Assembly: GCA_002162675.1 (NCBI GenBank)
Contig: MAAE01000025.1
Coordinates: 62,001 to 126,000 of the forward strand
Reading direction: 5' to 3'
DNA from: Colwellia sp. 39_35_sub15_T18
GTDB taxonomy: Bacteria > Pseudomonadota > Gammaproteobacteria > Enterobacterales > Alteromonadaceae
Length of the DNA stretch: 64,000 nt
Shown here piece by piece: positions 1-10,251 of this stretch. The first letter of the stretch is position 1. Each line of letters begins with the position of its first letter. The notes under the pieces were generated by a model. It ran no database searches. It had not been told where the DNA came from and saw only the letters and a list, made by a program, of their open reading frames with translations. The position numbers and the translations under genes were made by a program.

Positions 1-5
1 TTACC

Positions 6-737
6 TTGATGGGAAGCTTAATTTTACTGTTATTATTGCTGTCAACATTAACAATAAAGCCTCAGCATAGTTTCAATAAAAATAAACAAGCGCCAATAGC
101 TATTCGAGCAAAGCTCTTTGAGTCTCGTTTTGTTGTGTTCTTTATTGCGGGCATATTATTGCAAATAAGCTTTGGTCCTTATTATGGTTTTTTTGCTCTG
201 TTTTTACGTGATTTAAGCTACTCTGGTTTTGCTATTGGTTTATTAATATCGCTCGGCGTGGTCGCTGAAATCATGGTGTTTATTTATGCAGGCACTTTTT
301 TTAAAACGTTTACTTTAAAACAATTATTGGTTTTTAGCTTGGCGATTACGGCGTTGCGTTGGTACTTGGTGGCATTATTTGCAGACTCGGTGTGGGTATT
401 GTTATTAACACAAGTCATTCATGCGGCAAGCTTTGGGCTTTATCATAGTGCCAGCATGTTATTTATTAGTGAACACTTTAGCGCTTGTCAACAATCACGA
501 GGGCAGGCGATATACCTTGGCGGAGTGTATGGTCTGGGTGGTGCTGTAGGTGCTTATTTAGCAGGAATATTATGGCTTGATGGTCAAGGAGCAAAAACAA
601 CGTTTATTGTTGCCAGTTGCGCGGCTTTATTGGCTACTTTTTTGATGCTTTTCTTTAAGGAAAAAGCCTTTTTTGAAAAGCCTTGGCAGAAAAAAGCCCA
701 GTCAAAGATTGGGCAAAAAAGTACCATAAATAACTAA
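6..737 (+). CDS. MFS transporter (MFS_1-like / phenylpropionate-transporter-like), 5'-truncated by the window edge
   Basis: Multi-TM ORF open to the window start. Confidence 0.7.
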   Translation: MMGSLILLLLLLSTLTIKPQHSFNKNKQAPIAIRAKLFESRFVVFFIAGILLQISFGPYYGFFALFLRDLSYSGFAIGLLISLGVVAEIMVFIYAGTFFKTFTLKQLLVFSLAITALRWYLVALFADSVWVLLLTQVIHAASFGLYHSASMLFISEHFSACQQSRGQAIYLGGVYGLGGAVGAYLAGILWLDGQGAKTTFIVASCAALLATFLMLFFKEKAFFEKPWQKKAQSKIGQKSTINN

Positions 738-750
738 AATAAATAACAAT

Positions 751-793
751 AATTAGGCTAATTCTTTAAGGGGGAGGAATTAGCCTAAATTTT
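751..793. terminator. Bidirectional intrinsic terminator
   Basis: Inverted repeat TTAGGCTAATTC...GGAATTAGCCTAA followed by ATTTT, between convergent genes. Confidence 0.7.
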
Positions 794-798
794 AACAA

Positions 799-1269
799 TT
801 AACTTTCGCTAAGTAAGCTTTTGCCATTAATTGCTATCTTACGGGGTTTTAATGCTTCAGGAATTTCTCGTTGTAAATCCACATGCAGTAAACCATTTTC
901 CATAAAAGCACCAATGACTTTTACATGGTCGCCTAATTGAAATTTTCGTTCAAAATTGCGCTCGGCAATGCCTTGATGTAAAAATCTTCGACTGTTAGTT
1001 GTTTTATCGTCACTTGCTTTGTTAGCACCGATATTTTTAGTGCCAACAATAACTAAGCTGTTGTCTTTGGACTCAATATCAATATCTTCTTCACTAAAAC
1101 CTGCAACAGCCATGGTAATTCTGTATTGATCTTCAGCGAGTAATTCGACGTTATAAGGAGGATAAGACGATTGTTTATCGGCGCGCGATGCTTTGTCTAT
1201 TAAACCAGCTAAGTGGTCAAAACCGATGAATGAACGATATAAAGGGCTGAAATCTGTAGATGTACGCAT
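799..1269 (-). CDS. Hsp20/alpha-crystallin family small heat shock protein (IbpA-like)
   Basis: Protein contains YRITMAVAGFSEEDIDIE and GIAERNFERKFQLGDHVKV alpha-crystallin signatures. Confidence 0.9.
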   Translation of the reverse strand: MRTSTDFSPLYRSFIGFDHLAGLIDKASRADKQSSYPPYNVELLAEDQYRITMAVAGFSEEDIDIESKDNSLVIVGTKNIGANKASDDKTTNSRRFLHQGIAERNFERKFQLGDHVKVIGAFMENGLLHVDLQREIPEALKPRKIAINGKSLLSES

Positions 1270-1578
1270 AATAAAATATCCTAATAAATAGCAATAAAAA
1301 TATTATTAAAGCAATAAGTGGCTGTGGCTGTTGATTTCTATACTTTGCTACTTTTACCAATTAAATTGCCTAAAAGTGTTTTACATTGCTTGTATAGATA
1401 ACTCAGCCGTACTCATTGATAAAATAATGCTGCCTTTCTTGCCTAAAATAGGCGTTAACGAACAGGCAATGAGTTTAATGTAGTCCCTTACGGCGACTAC
1501 ATTATTAAAGATGGGGATAAGGAATTTTATTTCAATAAGAAATTGAAATTATTTTTTAACCGATTGAATTTATATGGT

Positions 1579-2259
1579 TTATTTTTTAGTTTCTGCTGAT
1601 GTAGCAACATCGTCTTTATTTTCATCTTGCACAACTAACACAGGAGCAATGTCTTTTATGGCAATCAATGCTTTTGAGTAGTCTGGGTGCTGTGAAATAT
1701 TGGCGACTAATTCTTTATATTTTACTTTTCCGTGTTCATCAATAATAAAAATAGCGCGAGTTAGCAAGCCCATATCTTTAATAATTAAACCATACTTTGC
1801 TCCAAAGTCTCGCCAAACAGAGTCAGATAATACTTTGATTTTATCAATATTTTCCACTTTACAAAAACGTTTTTGTGCAAAGGGCAGGTCATTACTGATA
1901 GTGAGAAGAGTGATGTTTTTAGCTAATTTTGCGCTTTCTTCATTAAAGCGTTTAGTTTGCAAAGAGCAAACACCCGTGTCTAAACTTGGCACAACCGAAA
2001 TTAACAGTGTTTGACCAGTGAAGTCAGTTAATTGCACTGGAGCAAAGTTTTTATCTACTACTTTAAAATTAGGTGCTTGTTCGCCAATATGAACCTGTGT
2101 GCCTAACAAGGTAACGTACTTATTATTAGCTTTTACTAAATTTTGCGTTTCAGTAAGCGAATTTTTTTGGTAAGCATTAGCTTGAAAACTATAGATAGAG
2201 ACACAATTGGTAAAAAATAATATAAATAAAAGTTTACTAAAGGTAGATAATTTCATCAT
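1579..2259 (-). CDS. tpx: Thiol peroxidase (Tpx, peroxiredoxin family) with N-terminal signal-like segment
   Basis: GEQAPNFKVVDKNF and SVVPSLDTGVCSLQTKRFNEE peroxidatic Cys motif. Confidence 0.85.
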   Translation of the reverse strand: MMKLSTFSKLLFILFFTNCVSIYSFQANAYQKNSLTETQNLVKANNKYVTLLGTQVHIGEQAPNFKVVDKNFAPVQLTDFTGQTLLISVVPSLDTGVCSLQTKRFNEESAKLAKNITLLTISNDLPFAQKRFCKVENIDKIKVLSDSVWRDFGAKYGLIIKDMGLLTRAIFIIDEHGKVKYKELVANISQHPDYSKALIAIKDIAPVLVVQDENKDDVATSAETKK

Positions 2260-2421
2260 TAATTGGAATAATTAGGTTACAATAATTGAGTTTACCGTTT
2301 TTCTTATTAACTTTCTATAAAGACTTTCTTCATTATTTGCTGTAAAGATAATGCTGAATAACCTATTGTTAATATTAACGAGTTTAACACTACATCATTT
2401 CTCCAAAGGTTATACTTTTTT

Positions 2422-3543
2422 ATGTCAACGAAATTACTTATTTGTGATGATTCAAATATGGCGCGTAAACAACTTGCGCGCTCATTACCAGACGGTTGGG
2501 ATGTTGATGTTAGTTTTGCGGCTAATGGTATTGAGGGTATAGAAGCAATAAAGGCGGGTAAAGGAGATGTGCTGCTACTTGATTTAAACATGCCAGAAAT
2601 GGATGGTTATCAAGTGCTGGAAGCTATTCTACAACAAGACTTACCCACCTTAACGATTGTTGTGTCTGGTGATATTCAACCTGAAGCCCATAAAAGAGTT
2701 ACTGGTTTGGGCGCTCTAGACTTCATTCAAAAACCGGTTAATAAAGAAAAACTCACTGAAGTACTGCTTTCTTATGGGGTTTTTACTAAAGATGAAAATA
2801 ACCTTGAAATTGACTTAAGTAATCAAAATGAACAGCCACAAGCAAGTGTACCGATAGTAAAAGAGCGAGTTCCTAAAAAAACAGAGAGAGCACCATTAAA
2901 AATATCACCAGTCAGTGTTTCTTCACCTGCTCCTACTTCTGAATTAACTCTTTCAGCTGATTTAAGAGATTGCTATCAAGAAATAGCCAATGTTGCCATG
3001 GGGCGGGCAGGTGATCTGTTAGCTCGCTTATTAAATGTTTTTGTCGAGCTTCCTATTCCTAATGTTAATTTTATTGAAGTTAGTGAATTAAGAATGGCCT
3101 TGAAAGATGTTGAAGCTAACGATAGTACTTCGGGTATTTGCCAAGGCTTTATTAGCGCGGGCATTTCAGGTGAAGCACTGCTGATTTTAAACGACTCAAG
3201 CTTTAAAGATGTCGCTTCACTAATGAATTATCAATATGAAGAAGATAAAGGCACTGAATTAGAGTTATTGATGGATCTTGCTAATGTTTTGATTGGAGCC
3301 TGTTTAAAAGGCGTGTCAGAACAGCTAGATATTGATTTTAGTCAAGGTCATCCTGTGGTTTTAGGTCAACATAGAAAAATCTCTGAATTAATAGCCAATA
3401 ATGCTGATAAGTGGAAAAAAACACTCGCCATAGAGATTAGTTATAGCATTGAAAACTATCCTATAAAATGTGATTTGCTGTTGCTGTTTACCGAACAATC
3501 AATGCACACACTTAACAATAAATTATCTTATTTGCTGGATTAG
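2422..3543 (+). CDS. Response regulator: REC domain plus CheC/CheX-like phosphatase domain
   Basis: REC motifs DDSNMARK, LLLDLNMPEMDGYQ, VSGDIQ; C-terminal EIANVAMGRAGDLLARLL CheC-like motif. Confidence 0.8.
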   Translation: MSTKLLICDDSNMARKQLARSLPDGWDVDVSFAANGIEGIEAIKAGKGDVLLLDLNMPEMDGYQVLEAILQQDLPTLTIVVSGDIQPEAHKRVTGLGALDFIQKPVNKEKLTEVLLSYGVFTKDENNLEIDLSNQNEQPQASVPIVKERVPKKTERAPLKISPVSVSSPAPTSELTLSADLRDCYQEIANVAMGRAGDLLARLLNVFVELPIPNVNFIEVSELRMALKDVEANDSTSGICQGFISAGISGEALLILNDSSFKDVASLMNYQYEEDKGTELELLMDLANVLIGACLKGVSEQLDIDFSQGHPVVLGQHRKISELIANNADKWKKTLAIEISYSIENYPIKCDLLLLFTEQSMHTLNNKLSYLLD

Positions 3544-3579
3544 CGCACTAACTGCTAAGCACTGAGTTAACATACGGGA

Positions 3580-4554
3580 TTGTCCATGTCGTTAGAAGCT
3601 TCACAATTAAATGAATTACACTGGTTGATGGAAATGTTGCATAACATTGACGTTGGCTTAGTCGTGTTAGATAAAAACTATAAAGTGCAAATATTCAATG
3701 GCTTTATGGAAAATCATAGCGGTTTGCTTCCTAGAGAAGTAAAAGATGAATCCATTTTTGATTTATTTGCTGAAATACCGCAAGACTGGTTTGAGCGAAA
3801 AGCTGAATCGGTTTTTTTACTTAAAAATAAAGCGTTTACTATTTGGGAGCAGCGACCTTATTTATTTAAGTTTGATAGTTATCGACCTGTTACGGGTAGT
3901 GCCGACTTTATGTATCAAAACACAACATTTATTCCCTTGCTTTCTTCTACCGGACTTGTAAGCCACTTATGTTTGCTAGTTTATGATGTCACTGATAATG
4001 CCGTGCATAAATTAAGTTTAGAAAAAGCTAACGAAGAACTTGCGATACTGAGCCAAACAGATGGTTTAACTAAACTGTTTAATCGCATTCACTGGGAAAG
4101 TTGCTTACAAGCTGAATATAAACGTTGGACGCGTAGTCAACACTCCAGCTCACTGGTTATGCTAGATATTGACCATTTTAAAAATGTTAACGATACTTAT
4201 GGGCACATGGTAGGGGATGAAGTGATCCGCCATCTTGCTGCTTTGATCCACGAGCTTGTTCGAGAAACTGATATTTCAGGGCGTTATGGTGGTGAAGAAT
4301 TTGTTATATTGCTGGCAGATACATCATTGAAAAACTCTTATATTTTCGCTGAACGCTTGCGTAAAGAAGTTGAGCAAGCGGTTGTTAAATATAATGATAT
4401 TGAGGTTAATTATACTATCAGTTTAGGGATAGCCGAAGTCGAGCCTTGTATTAAAAATTATGAAGCTTGGATTGAATGCGCGGATGCAGCCCTTTATCAT
4501 TCAAAAGAGAATGGTCGTAACAAGATTAGTTTGCACCCAAAACAGAGCAAGTAG
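3580..4554 (+). CDS. PAS-GGDEF diguanylate cyclase
   Basis: SGRYGGEEFVILL active site, PAS-like N-terminus. Confidence 0.9.
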   Translation: MSMSLEASQLNELHWLMEMLHNIDVGLVVLDKNYKVQIFNGFMENHSGLLPREVKDESIFDLFAEIPQDWFERKAESVFLLKNKAFTIWEQRPYLFKFDSYRPVTGSADFMYQNTTFIPLLSSTGLVSHLCLLVYDVTDNAVHKLSLEKANEELAILSQTDGLTKLFNRIHWESCLQAEYKRWTRSQHSSSLVMLDIDHFKNVNDTYGHMVGDEVIRHLAALIHELVRETDISGRYGGEEFVILLADTSLKNSYIFAERLRKEVEQAVVKYNDIEVNYTISLGIAEVEPCIKNYEAWIECADAALYHSKENGRNKISLHPKQSK

Positions 4555-4569
4555 ACGGTAGCCTAAAAT

Positions 4570-6147
4570 TTATTTACGCTTAAAAATATTAATGATCATG
4601 ATAGGCACTAAAATCATTAATAATAATATCAACCTTGGCCATTGGCTATAAGGTGTCTGCCCTACAACGAGAGGCACTTCTGTTTTCAAAACAGCCTCTT
4701 TAAATTGTGGAATGCGCGCTATAAAGTTTCCTTGGTGATCTACCACCCCAGTAATACCATTATTAGTAGCGCGAAGTAATGGTCTACCAAATTCAAGTGC
4801 TCGCATGCGCGCTATTTCCATGTGTTGATGTGGCCCATGAGAGCCACCAAACCAAGCATCATTACTCACCGTAAGTAGTAAATCAGTACTTTTAGTTAGG
4901 TTTGCAGCTAGCTGGTGCGGAAAGGCAATTTCAAAACAGAGTAAAGGCAATAAACTAAACTCTTTAGCAATTAAGTTCTGTTGTTGATAGTCGCCACGAC
5001 TAAAAGAAGACATGGGTAAATTAAATAAAGGGGCAATAGGGCGAAGCAGTTCTTGAAAAGGTACAAACTCACCAATAGGCAATAAATGGTGCTTTGAATA
5101 GCGATTACTGTGATTATAAAAATAACCCTGTTCATCATCTAAATGTTTTTTACCTAGCACTATTAAGCTATTAAAGTATTGTTTCGTTTCAAAATTGTAA
5201 TTAATTATACCAGTGATTATTGCGCTGTTATTTAACAAAGCAGAGCGGTTAACGCTAGTTAAATAGTCTTGTACAGCCGGCTCTATGGCTGGGATGGCTG
5301 ACTCGGGCCAGACAATGATATCGGCATCAAAGTTAACGCGGCTAAGATCTAAGTACTTAAGCATAGTAGGCCATTCTTGCTCGGGAGCCCATTTGATCGC
5401 TTGTTCAATGTTACCTTGTACTAAAGCAACCTTAACGGTTTTATTGGTAAGTTTAACCCAATTGCTTTGTGAAAAAAAAGTGCCTGTGCCAGTGATGAAT
5501 ATCAACAGGATAATAGGAAGGACGAAGGATGATACTTGACGGCGTTTTATCGCAACTATGATTTTAACCAAAAATATATTAATCAATAAAACCAATGCCG
5601 TGATGCCCACTTCACCTATTACGGGGGCGTAAACAGATAAAGGGCCGTCAATTTGACTATAGCCAAGTGATAACCAAGGGAAGCCTGTTAATACAACTGC
5701 ACGTAAATATTCAGCAAACAACCAAAATGAGGGTAGTAACCATAAATTAAGATTTTTGTCTTTTGAAAAACGTGCGGCTAAATAGGCAGAAAATGCAGGG
5801 AAAATAGCTAAATAAAGAGATAAAATTATCATTAAGCCAATTGAGACCACTAAGGGTAAACCACCAAATTGGTCAATACTAACATGCACCCAGCTTATAC
5901 CACTTGCGAACCAACCAAAGGCAAAAATTCCAACCAGTTTAGCGGCATATTTAGGTGCTCTGTTTTGGATTAGATAAAAGACAATACTGGGAATAAAAAG
6001 TGCTAAATACCAGAGCGAGAATGGTGCATAAGCAAATACTAAGCTTAACCCAGCAGCAAAGCATAACCAGTTTTTTTTATTGGTTAAGTTGTTTTTTAAT
6101 CGCTTAGCTAGCCGAAAAACCCGTGGTGATAAACGTGTTTTAGTCAC
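4570..6147 (-). CDS. lnt: Apolipoprotein N-acyltransferase
   Basis: Multi-TM N-terminus plus nitrilase domain (VWPESAIPA, LCFEIAFP, NDAWFGGSHGPHQH). Confidence 0.92.
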   Translation of the reverse strand: MTKTRLSPRVFRLAKRLKNNLTNKKNWLCFAAGLSLVFAYAPFSLWYLALFIPSIVFYLIQNRAPKYAAKLVGIFAFGWFASGISWVHVSIDQFGGLPLVVSIGLMIILSLYLAIFPAFSAYLAARFSKDKNLNLWLLPSFWLFAEYLRAVVLTGFPWLSLGYSQIDGPLSVYAPVIGEVGITALVLLINIFLVKIIVAIKRRQVSSFVLPIILLIFITGTGTFFSQSNWVKLTNKTVKVALVQGNIEQAIKWAPEQEWPTMLKYLDLSRVNFDADIIVWPESAIPAIEPAVQDYLTSVNRSALLNNSAIITGIINYNFETKQYFNSLIVLGKKHLDDEQGYFYNHSNRYSKHHLLPIGEFVPFQELLRPIAPLFNLPMSSFSRGDYQQQNLIAKEFSLLPLLCFEIAFPHQLAANLTKSTDLLLTVSNDAWFGGSHGPHQHMEIARMRALEFGRPLLRATNNGITGVVDHQGNFIARIPQFKEAVLKTEVPLVVGQTPYSQWPRLILLLMILVPIMIINIFKRK

Positions 6148-7018
6148 TCAATTTACCACGAACGTTATGCTTTTTATCCACTGTTACTTGTAACATTTGT
6201 AGACGTCTACTGTCAGCCGCTAACACTTTAAACTCAAAGTGTCCTAAGGAGACTTGCTCACCTTTTTTGGGCATATGATTTAGTTGCCCGATAATAATGC
6301 CGGCAATAGTATCAGCAGATTTTTCATTAAACTGACAATTAAAATATTCGTTAAAATCTTCAAGATCTGTTAAGGCGCGAACATTATAAACATTACCCGC
6401 AAGTAGTTTGATATCTTCTTCAATCTCATCGTCAGTTTCATCTTCAATTTCACCAACAATTTGCTCAAGGATATCTTCAATAGTGATAACGCCTGAAATA
6501 CCACCATATTCATCAGCGACAAGCGCCATGTGATATCGATTTGAGCGAAACTCTTTTAAAAGTGGTTCAACCTTTTTACTTTCAGGAACGATAATCGCAG
6601 GGCGAATAATATCTTTTAAACTAAATTCACCCGCTTCACTGCTAAAACCAAATGCCAGCAAGTCTTTTGCTAATAATATGCCATCGACATGATCTATATC
6701 TTCGTTGACAACAGGAAAACGGGAGTGACCAGATTCAAGAATAATGGGTAAAAACTCATTTAAATTATGATTACGATCGATAGTGACCATTTGTGAACGG
6801 GGGATCATAATATCGCGAACTTTCATTTCTGATACTTCGAGCACTCCTTCAATCATTAGTTTGGTTTCAGGATTGATCAATTCACGATTTTGAGCATCGG
6901 CTAAGACATTAACCAGCTCATCTTTATTTTTTGGCTCAGGGCTAAACCATTGAATAATGTTTTTCAATAATGACTTTTGTTTTGAGCCGTTGTTCGAGTG
7001 GGGGCTATCATCGCTCAT
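6140..7018 (-). CDS. corC: CorC/HlyC family CBS-domain protein
   Basis: KVRDIMIPRSQMVTID, GGISGVITIEDILEQIVGEIEDE. Confidence 0.9.
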   Translation of the reverse strand: MSDDSPHSNNGSKQKSLLKNIIQWFSPEPKNKDELVNVLADAQNRELINPETKLMIEGVLEVSEMKVRDIMIPRSQMVTIDRNHNLNEFLPIILESGHSRFPVVNEDIDHVDGILLAKDLLAFGFSSEAGEFSLKDIIRPAIIVPESKKVEPLLKEFRSNRYHMALVADEYGGISGVITIEDILEQIVGEIEDETDDEIEEDIKLLAGNVYNVRALTDLEDFNEYFNCQFNEKSADTIAGIIIGQLNHMPKKGEQVSLGHFEFKVLAADSRRLQMLQVTVDKKHNVRGKLSD

Positions 7019-7091
7019 AGAGCTTATTATCTTCCTTTAATTTGATTAAGTTAAGTTAAATATAATATTGTTTTTAACATAAAAAATAGCT

Positions 7092-7541
7092 TTAGTAAGG
7101 ATCAGCTATCGCTAATTTAGCTAAAATACTAATCTCTAATGCTTCCATTTCTTGTGCATCGCTATCGTTTATATGATCATATCCCAATAAATGCAAGCAA
7201 CCATGAATCACTATATGTGCCCAATGATCAAATAGGGCTTTGTTTTGGGCTTTTGCTTCTTGTTCAACAACATGGGCGCAAATAATTAAGTCGCCCAATA
7301 AATTAAGATCGATGCCATCAGGTACCTCAAAAGGAAATGATAAAACATTGGTAGGTTTATTGATATGACGATATTGATGGTTGAGTTGCTGGCTTTCATC
7401 CGTGTTTACCAAGCGAATTGTCAGTTCAAATATTTTACTAGTAACACTTTGCAAAGCTGCATCTGTCCAACATTGAAACTGTTCAAGTGAAGGAAGTTTT
7501 TTTTCATCACAAACAATTTGTAAGTCCAGCGTATTAACCAT
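7092..7541 (-). CDS. ybeY: Endoribonuclease/rRNA maturation factor YbeY
   Basis: VIHGCLHLLGYDH zinc motif; synteny with corC and phoH-like gene. Confidence 0.93.
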   Translation of the reverse strand: MVNTLDLQIVCDEKKLPSLEQFQCWTDAALQSVTSKIFELTIRLVNTDESQQLNHQYRHINKPTNVLSFPFEVPDGIDLNLLGDLIICAHVVEQEAKAQNKALFDHWAHIVIHGCLHLLGYDHINDSDAQEMEALEISILAKLAIADPY

Positions 7542-8641
7542 TATTTAGACTCATCATTGTTGTCATTTTGGGCTTTATTCTGATTGTTTACTTTTTGCTG
7601 TTTTTGTCGATTGATTTTTTGCTCATAAGCTTCATAAGCTTCGACTACCCGCCCAACAACAGGGTGGCGAACAACGTCTTTTGCCTGAAAAAAGTTAAAA
7701 CTTATGCCATCAATATTTTGTAAAACTTCAATGGCGTGTCGCAAACCCGAACGTTGGTGTTTAGGCAAGTCAACCTGAGTTATATCGCCAGTGATAACCG
7801 CACGAGAGTTAAAGCCAATACGGGTTAAAAACATTTTCATTTGCTCAACGGTAGTATTTTGACTCTCATCTAAAATAATAAATGCATCGTTTAGTGTTCT
7901 ACCACGCATGTAAGCTAATGGTGCAATTTCAATGACATTACGCTCTATCATTTTTTCAACACGTTCAAAACCAAGCATTTCAAACAGTGCATCGTAGAGA
8001 GGTCTTAAATAGGGATCTATTTTTTGAGATAAATCACCCGGTAGAAAACCCAATTTTTCGCCTGCTTCTACGGCGGGGCGAGTTAATAAAATTCGGCGAA
8101 CTTCTTGTCGCTCCAAGGCATCAACGGCACACGCAACGGCGAGATAAGTTTTACCTGTACCAGCAACACCAACACCAAAACTAATATCATGGGTTAAAAT
8201 ACTTTGCACATAATCTTGTTGGTTACCATTGCGAGGTTTCACCATACCGCGCTTAGTTTTAATGGTGACCATTTTGTCATAATTTGCTCCAAGCTCAGCT
8301 GCTTCTTTGCTTGTTGGCAAGTCTTGTTCAAGCACATTCGCTTCAACTATGGCAAGGTGTACCATTTCACCAGTGATCTGAGTACTTTGTCCTTTGACTG
8401 GAGCTGTCTCAATATAAAGATTCTTTAATAGCTTAATTACTGCTTGGCAATTTTTATCACTGCCCAGTATTTTAAATTGATTGCCACGGTAACTAATTTC
8501 AACACCTAAGCGACGCTCAATGGTTTTAAGGTTATCATCTATTGGCCCACATAAATTGGCTTGACGCTCATTATCAATAGGTGAAAGCGTTAATTGATGG
8601 TTTGCCTGCTTTAATATTTGCTGTTTAGTTGTTGCGCTCAA
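7541..8641 (-). CDS. ybeZ: PhoH-like ATPase (YbeZ)
   Basis: GVGVAGTGKTYLAVA Walker A, FIILDESQNTT Walker B. Confidence 0.93.
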   Translation of the reverse strand: MSATTKQQILKQANHQLTLSPIDNERQANLCGPIDDNLKTIERRLGVEISYRGNQFKILGSDKNCQAVIKLLKNLYIETAPVKGQSTQITGEMVHLAIVEANVLEQDLPTSKEAAELGANYDKMVTIKTKRGMVKPRNGNQQDYVQSILTHDISFGVGVAGTGKTYLAVACAVDALERQEVRRILLTRPAVEAGEKLGFLPGDLSQKIDPYLRPLYDALFEMLGFERVEKMIERNVIEIAPLAYMRGRTLNDAFIILDESQNTTVEQMKMFLTRIGFNSRAVITGDITQVDLPKHQRSGLRHAIEVLQNIDGISFNFFQAKDVVRHPVVGRVVEAYEAYEQKINRQKQQKVNNQNKAQNDNNDESK

Positions 8642-8666
8642 TGTGTTTTCCAGTCATTTTCAAAAG

Positions 8667-10118
8667 TTAAGGGGTATGTGTTCCTACGCCCAAATCATCC
8701 ACGTTACTGATGATTGATTTAGATGATTTATGGTGACTATTCGCTAATATGTCAGCAGGGGAGTGAGCAATACGCAATCCCATATCGCTTTCTTGGCGAA
8801 TTAGTTCACCACGTAAAGAGTTTGCATAAACATCGGTAATTTTTACATCAACAAATTGACCAATAACTGAATGTGGAGCGACAAAGTTAACGGTACGATT
8901 ATTTTCTGTTTTACCTCGTAATTCCATCGGGTTTTTCTTTGAAGGGCCTTCAACAAGAATACGTTGTTCAGTGTTGAGCATTTGTCTGGCAATGCGTAAC
9001 GCTTGTTGAGTAATTCTGTTTTGTAAAATTTGTAAGCGCTGTTTTTTCGTTTCATCGCTAATATCGTCAGGTAAATCAGCGGCAGGTGTTCCGGGGCGAG
9101 CGCTGTATATAAAACTAAAGCTTAAATCAAAATTCACCGCTTCAATTAAATTCATCGTGGCCATAAAATCGTCTTCGCTTTCACCAGGAAAACCAATGAT
9201 AAAATCAGATGACATGCTAAGCTCAGGGCGAACTTTTTTCAATTTACGAATTTGTGATTTGTACTCTAAGGCGGTATGGTTACGTTTCATTTGTGTTAAT
9301 ATTCTATCACTGCCGCTTTGTACGGGTAAGTGTAGATGGTTTACCAATTCAGGTACATCAGCGTAAGCCTCAATAATATCGTTAGTAAATTCCACGGGGT
9401 GTGATGTGGTGTAACGAATACGGTCTATACCATCAATCGTTGCAACCAAGCGTACTAAATCGGCAAAGCGACAAATACTGTCATCGTGCATTTCACCGCG
9501 ATAAGCATTAACATTTTGTCCAAGCAAATTAACTTCGCGTACACCTTGCTCGGCAAGTTGGGCTATTTCATAAAGCACATCGTCAAGAGGACGGCTAACT
9601 TCTTCACCACGGGTATAAGGTACGACACAAAAAGTACAATATTTGCTACAACCTTCCATGATCGATACAAAAGCACTGGGTCCATCGGCCGTCGGTTCAG
9701 GCAAACGGTCAAACTTTTCTATTTCAGGAAAACTTACATCAACTATAGGGTTACTGCTTTGATAAAGCTGGTTAAGCATCTCAGGTAAGCGATGTAAGGT
9801 TTGGGGACCAAAAACCATATCAACAAAAGGGGCGCGTTGACGAATGGCTTCGCCTTCTTGTGAAGCAACGCAGCCTCCAACACCAATGAGTAGATCTGGT
9901 TTATTGTTTTTTAAGTTTTTCCAACGACCAAGCTGATGAAAAACCTTTTCTTGCGCTTTTTCTCGGATAGAGCAAGTGTTAAGCAAAATAACATCAGCAC
10001 TTTCGGCCTCTTCGGCCAGCTCAAAACCATGAGTTGAGTCTAATAATTCAGCTATCTTTTGCGAGTCGTACTCGTTCATCTGACAGCCCCAAGTTTTGAT
10101 GTATAACTTCTTAGTCAT
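8667..10118 (-). CDS. miaB: tRNA-2-methylthio-N6-dimethylallyladenosine synthase
   Basis: [12 protein letters not shown]; radical [19 protein letters not shown]. Confidence 0.96.
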   Translation of the reverse strand: MTKKLYIKTWGCQMNEYDSQKIAELLDSTHGFELAEEAESADVILLNTCSIREKAQEKVFHQLGRWKNLKNNKPDLLIGVGGCVASQEGEAIRQRAPFVDMVFGPQTLHRLPEMLNQLYQSSNPIVDVSFPEIEKFDRLPEPTADGPSAFVSIMEGCSKYCTFCVVPYTRGEEVSRPLDDVLYEIAQLAEQGVREVNLLGQNVNAYRGEMHDDSICRFADLVRLVATIDGIDRIRYTTSHPVEFTNDIIEAYADVPELVNHLHLPVQSGSDRILTQMKRNHTALEYKSQIRKLKKVRPELSMSSDFIIGFPGESEDDFMATMNLIEAVNFDLSFSFIYSARPGTPAADLPDDISDETKKQRLQILQNRITQQALRIARQMLNTEQRILVEGPSKKNPMELRGKTENNRTVNFVAPHSVIGQFVDVKITDVYANSLRGELIRQESDMGLRIAHSPADILANSHHKSSKSIISNVDDLGVGTHTP

Positions 10119-10251
10119 TTACTTCACTCTTTACGCGTTTTATTTACTGGTATGAAATCACTTACCGAACGACAAAGCTTACAGCCGCTTCGATACTCGA
10201 TAAATAAAAGGAGGCGTATTTTATATTAAATTACAGTGTATTTCGAGCTTA

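Noticed and set aside
1579-2259. Signal-peptide-bearing Tpx as novel
   Set aside because: An N-terminal extension on a peroxiredoxin is unusual but plausible for export; no other supporting oddity.
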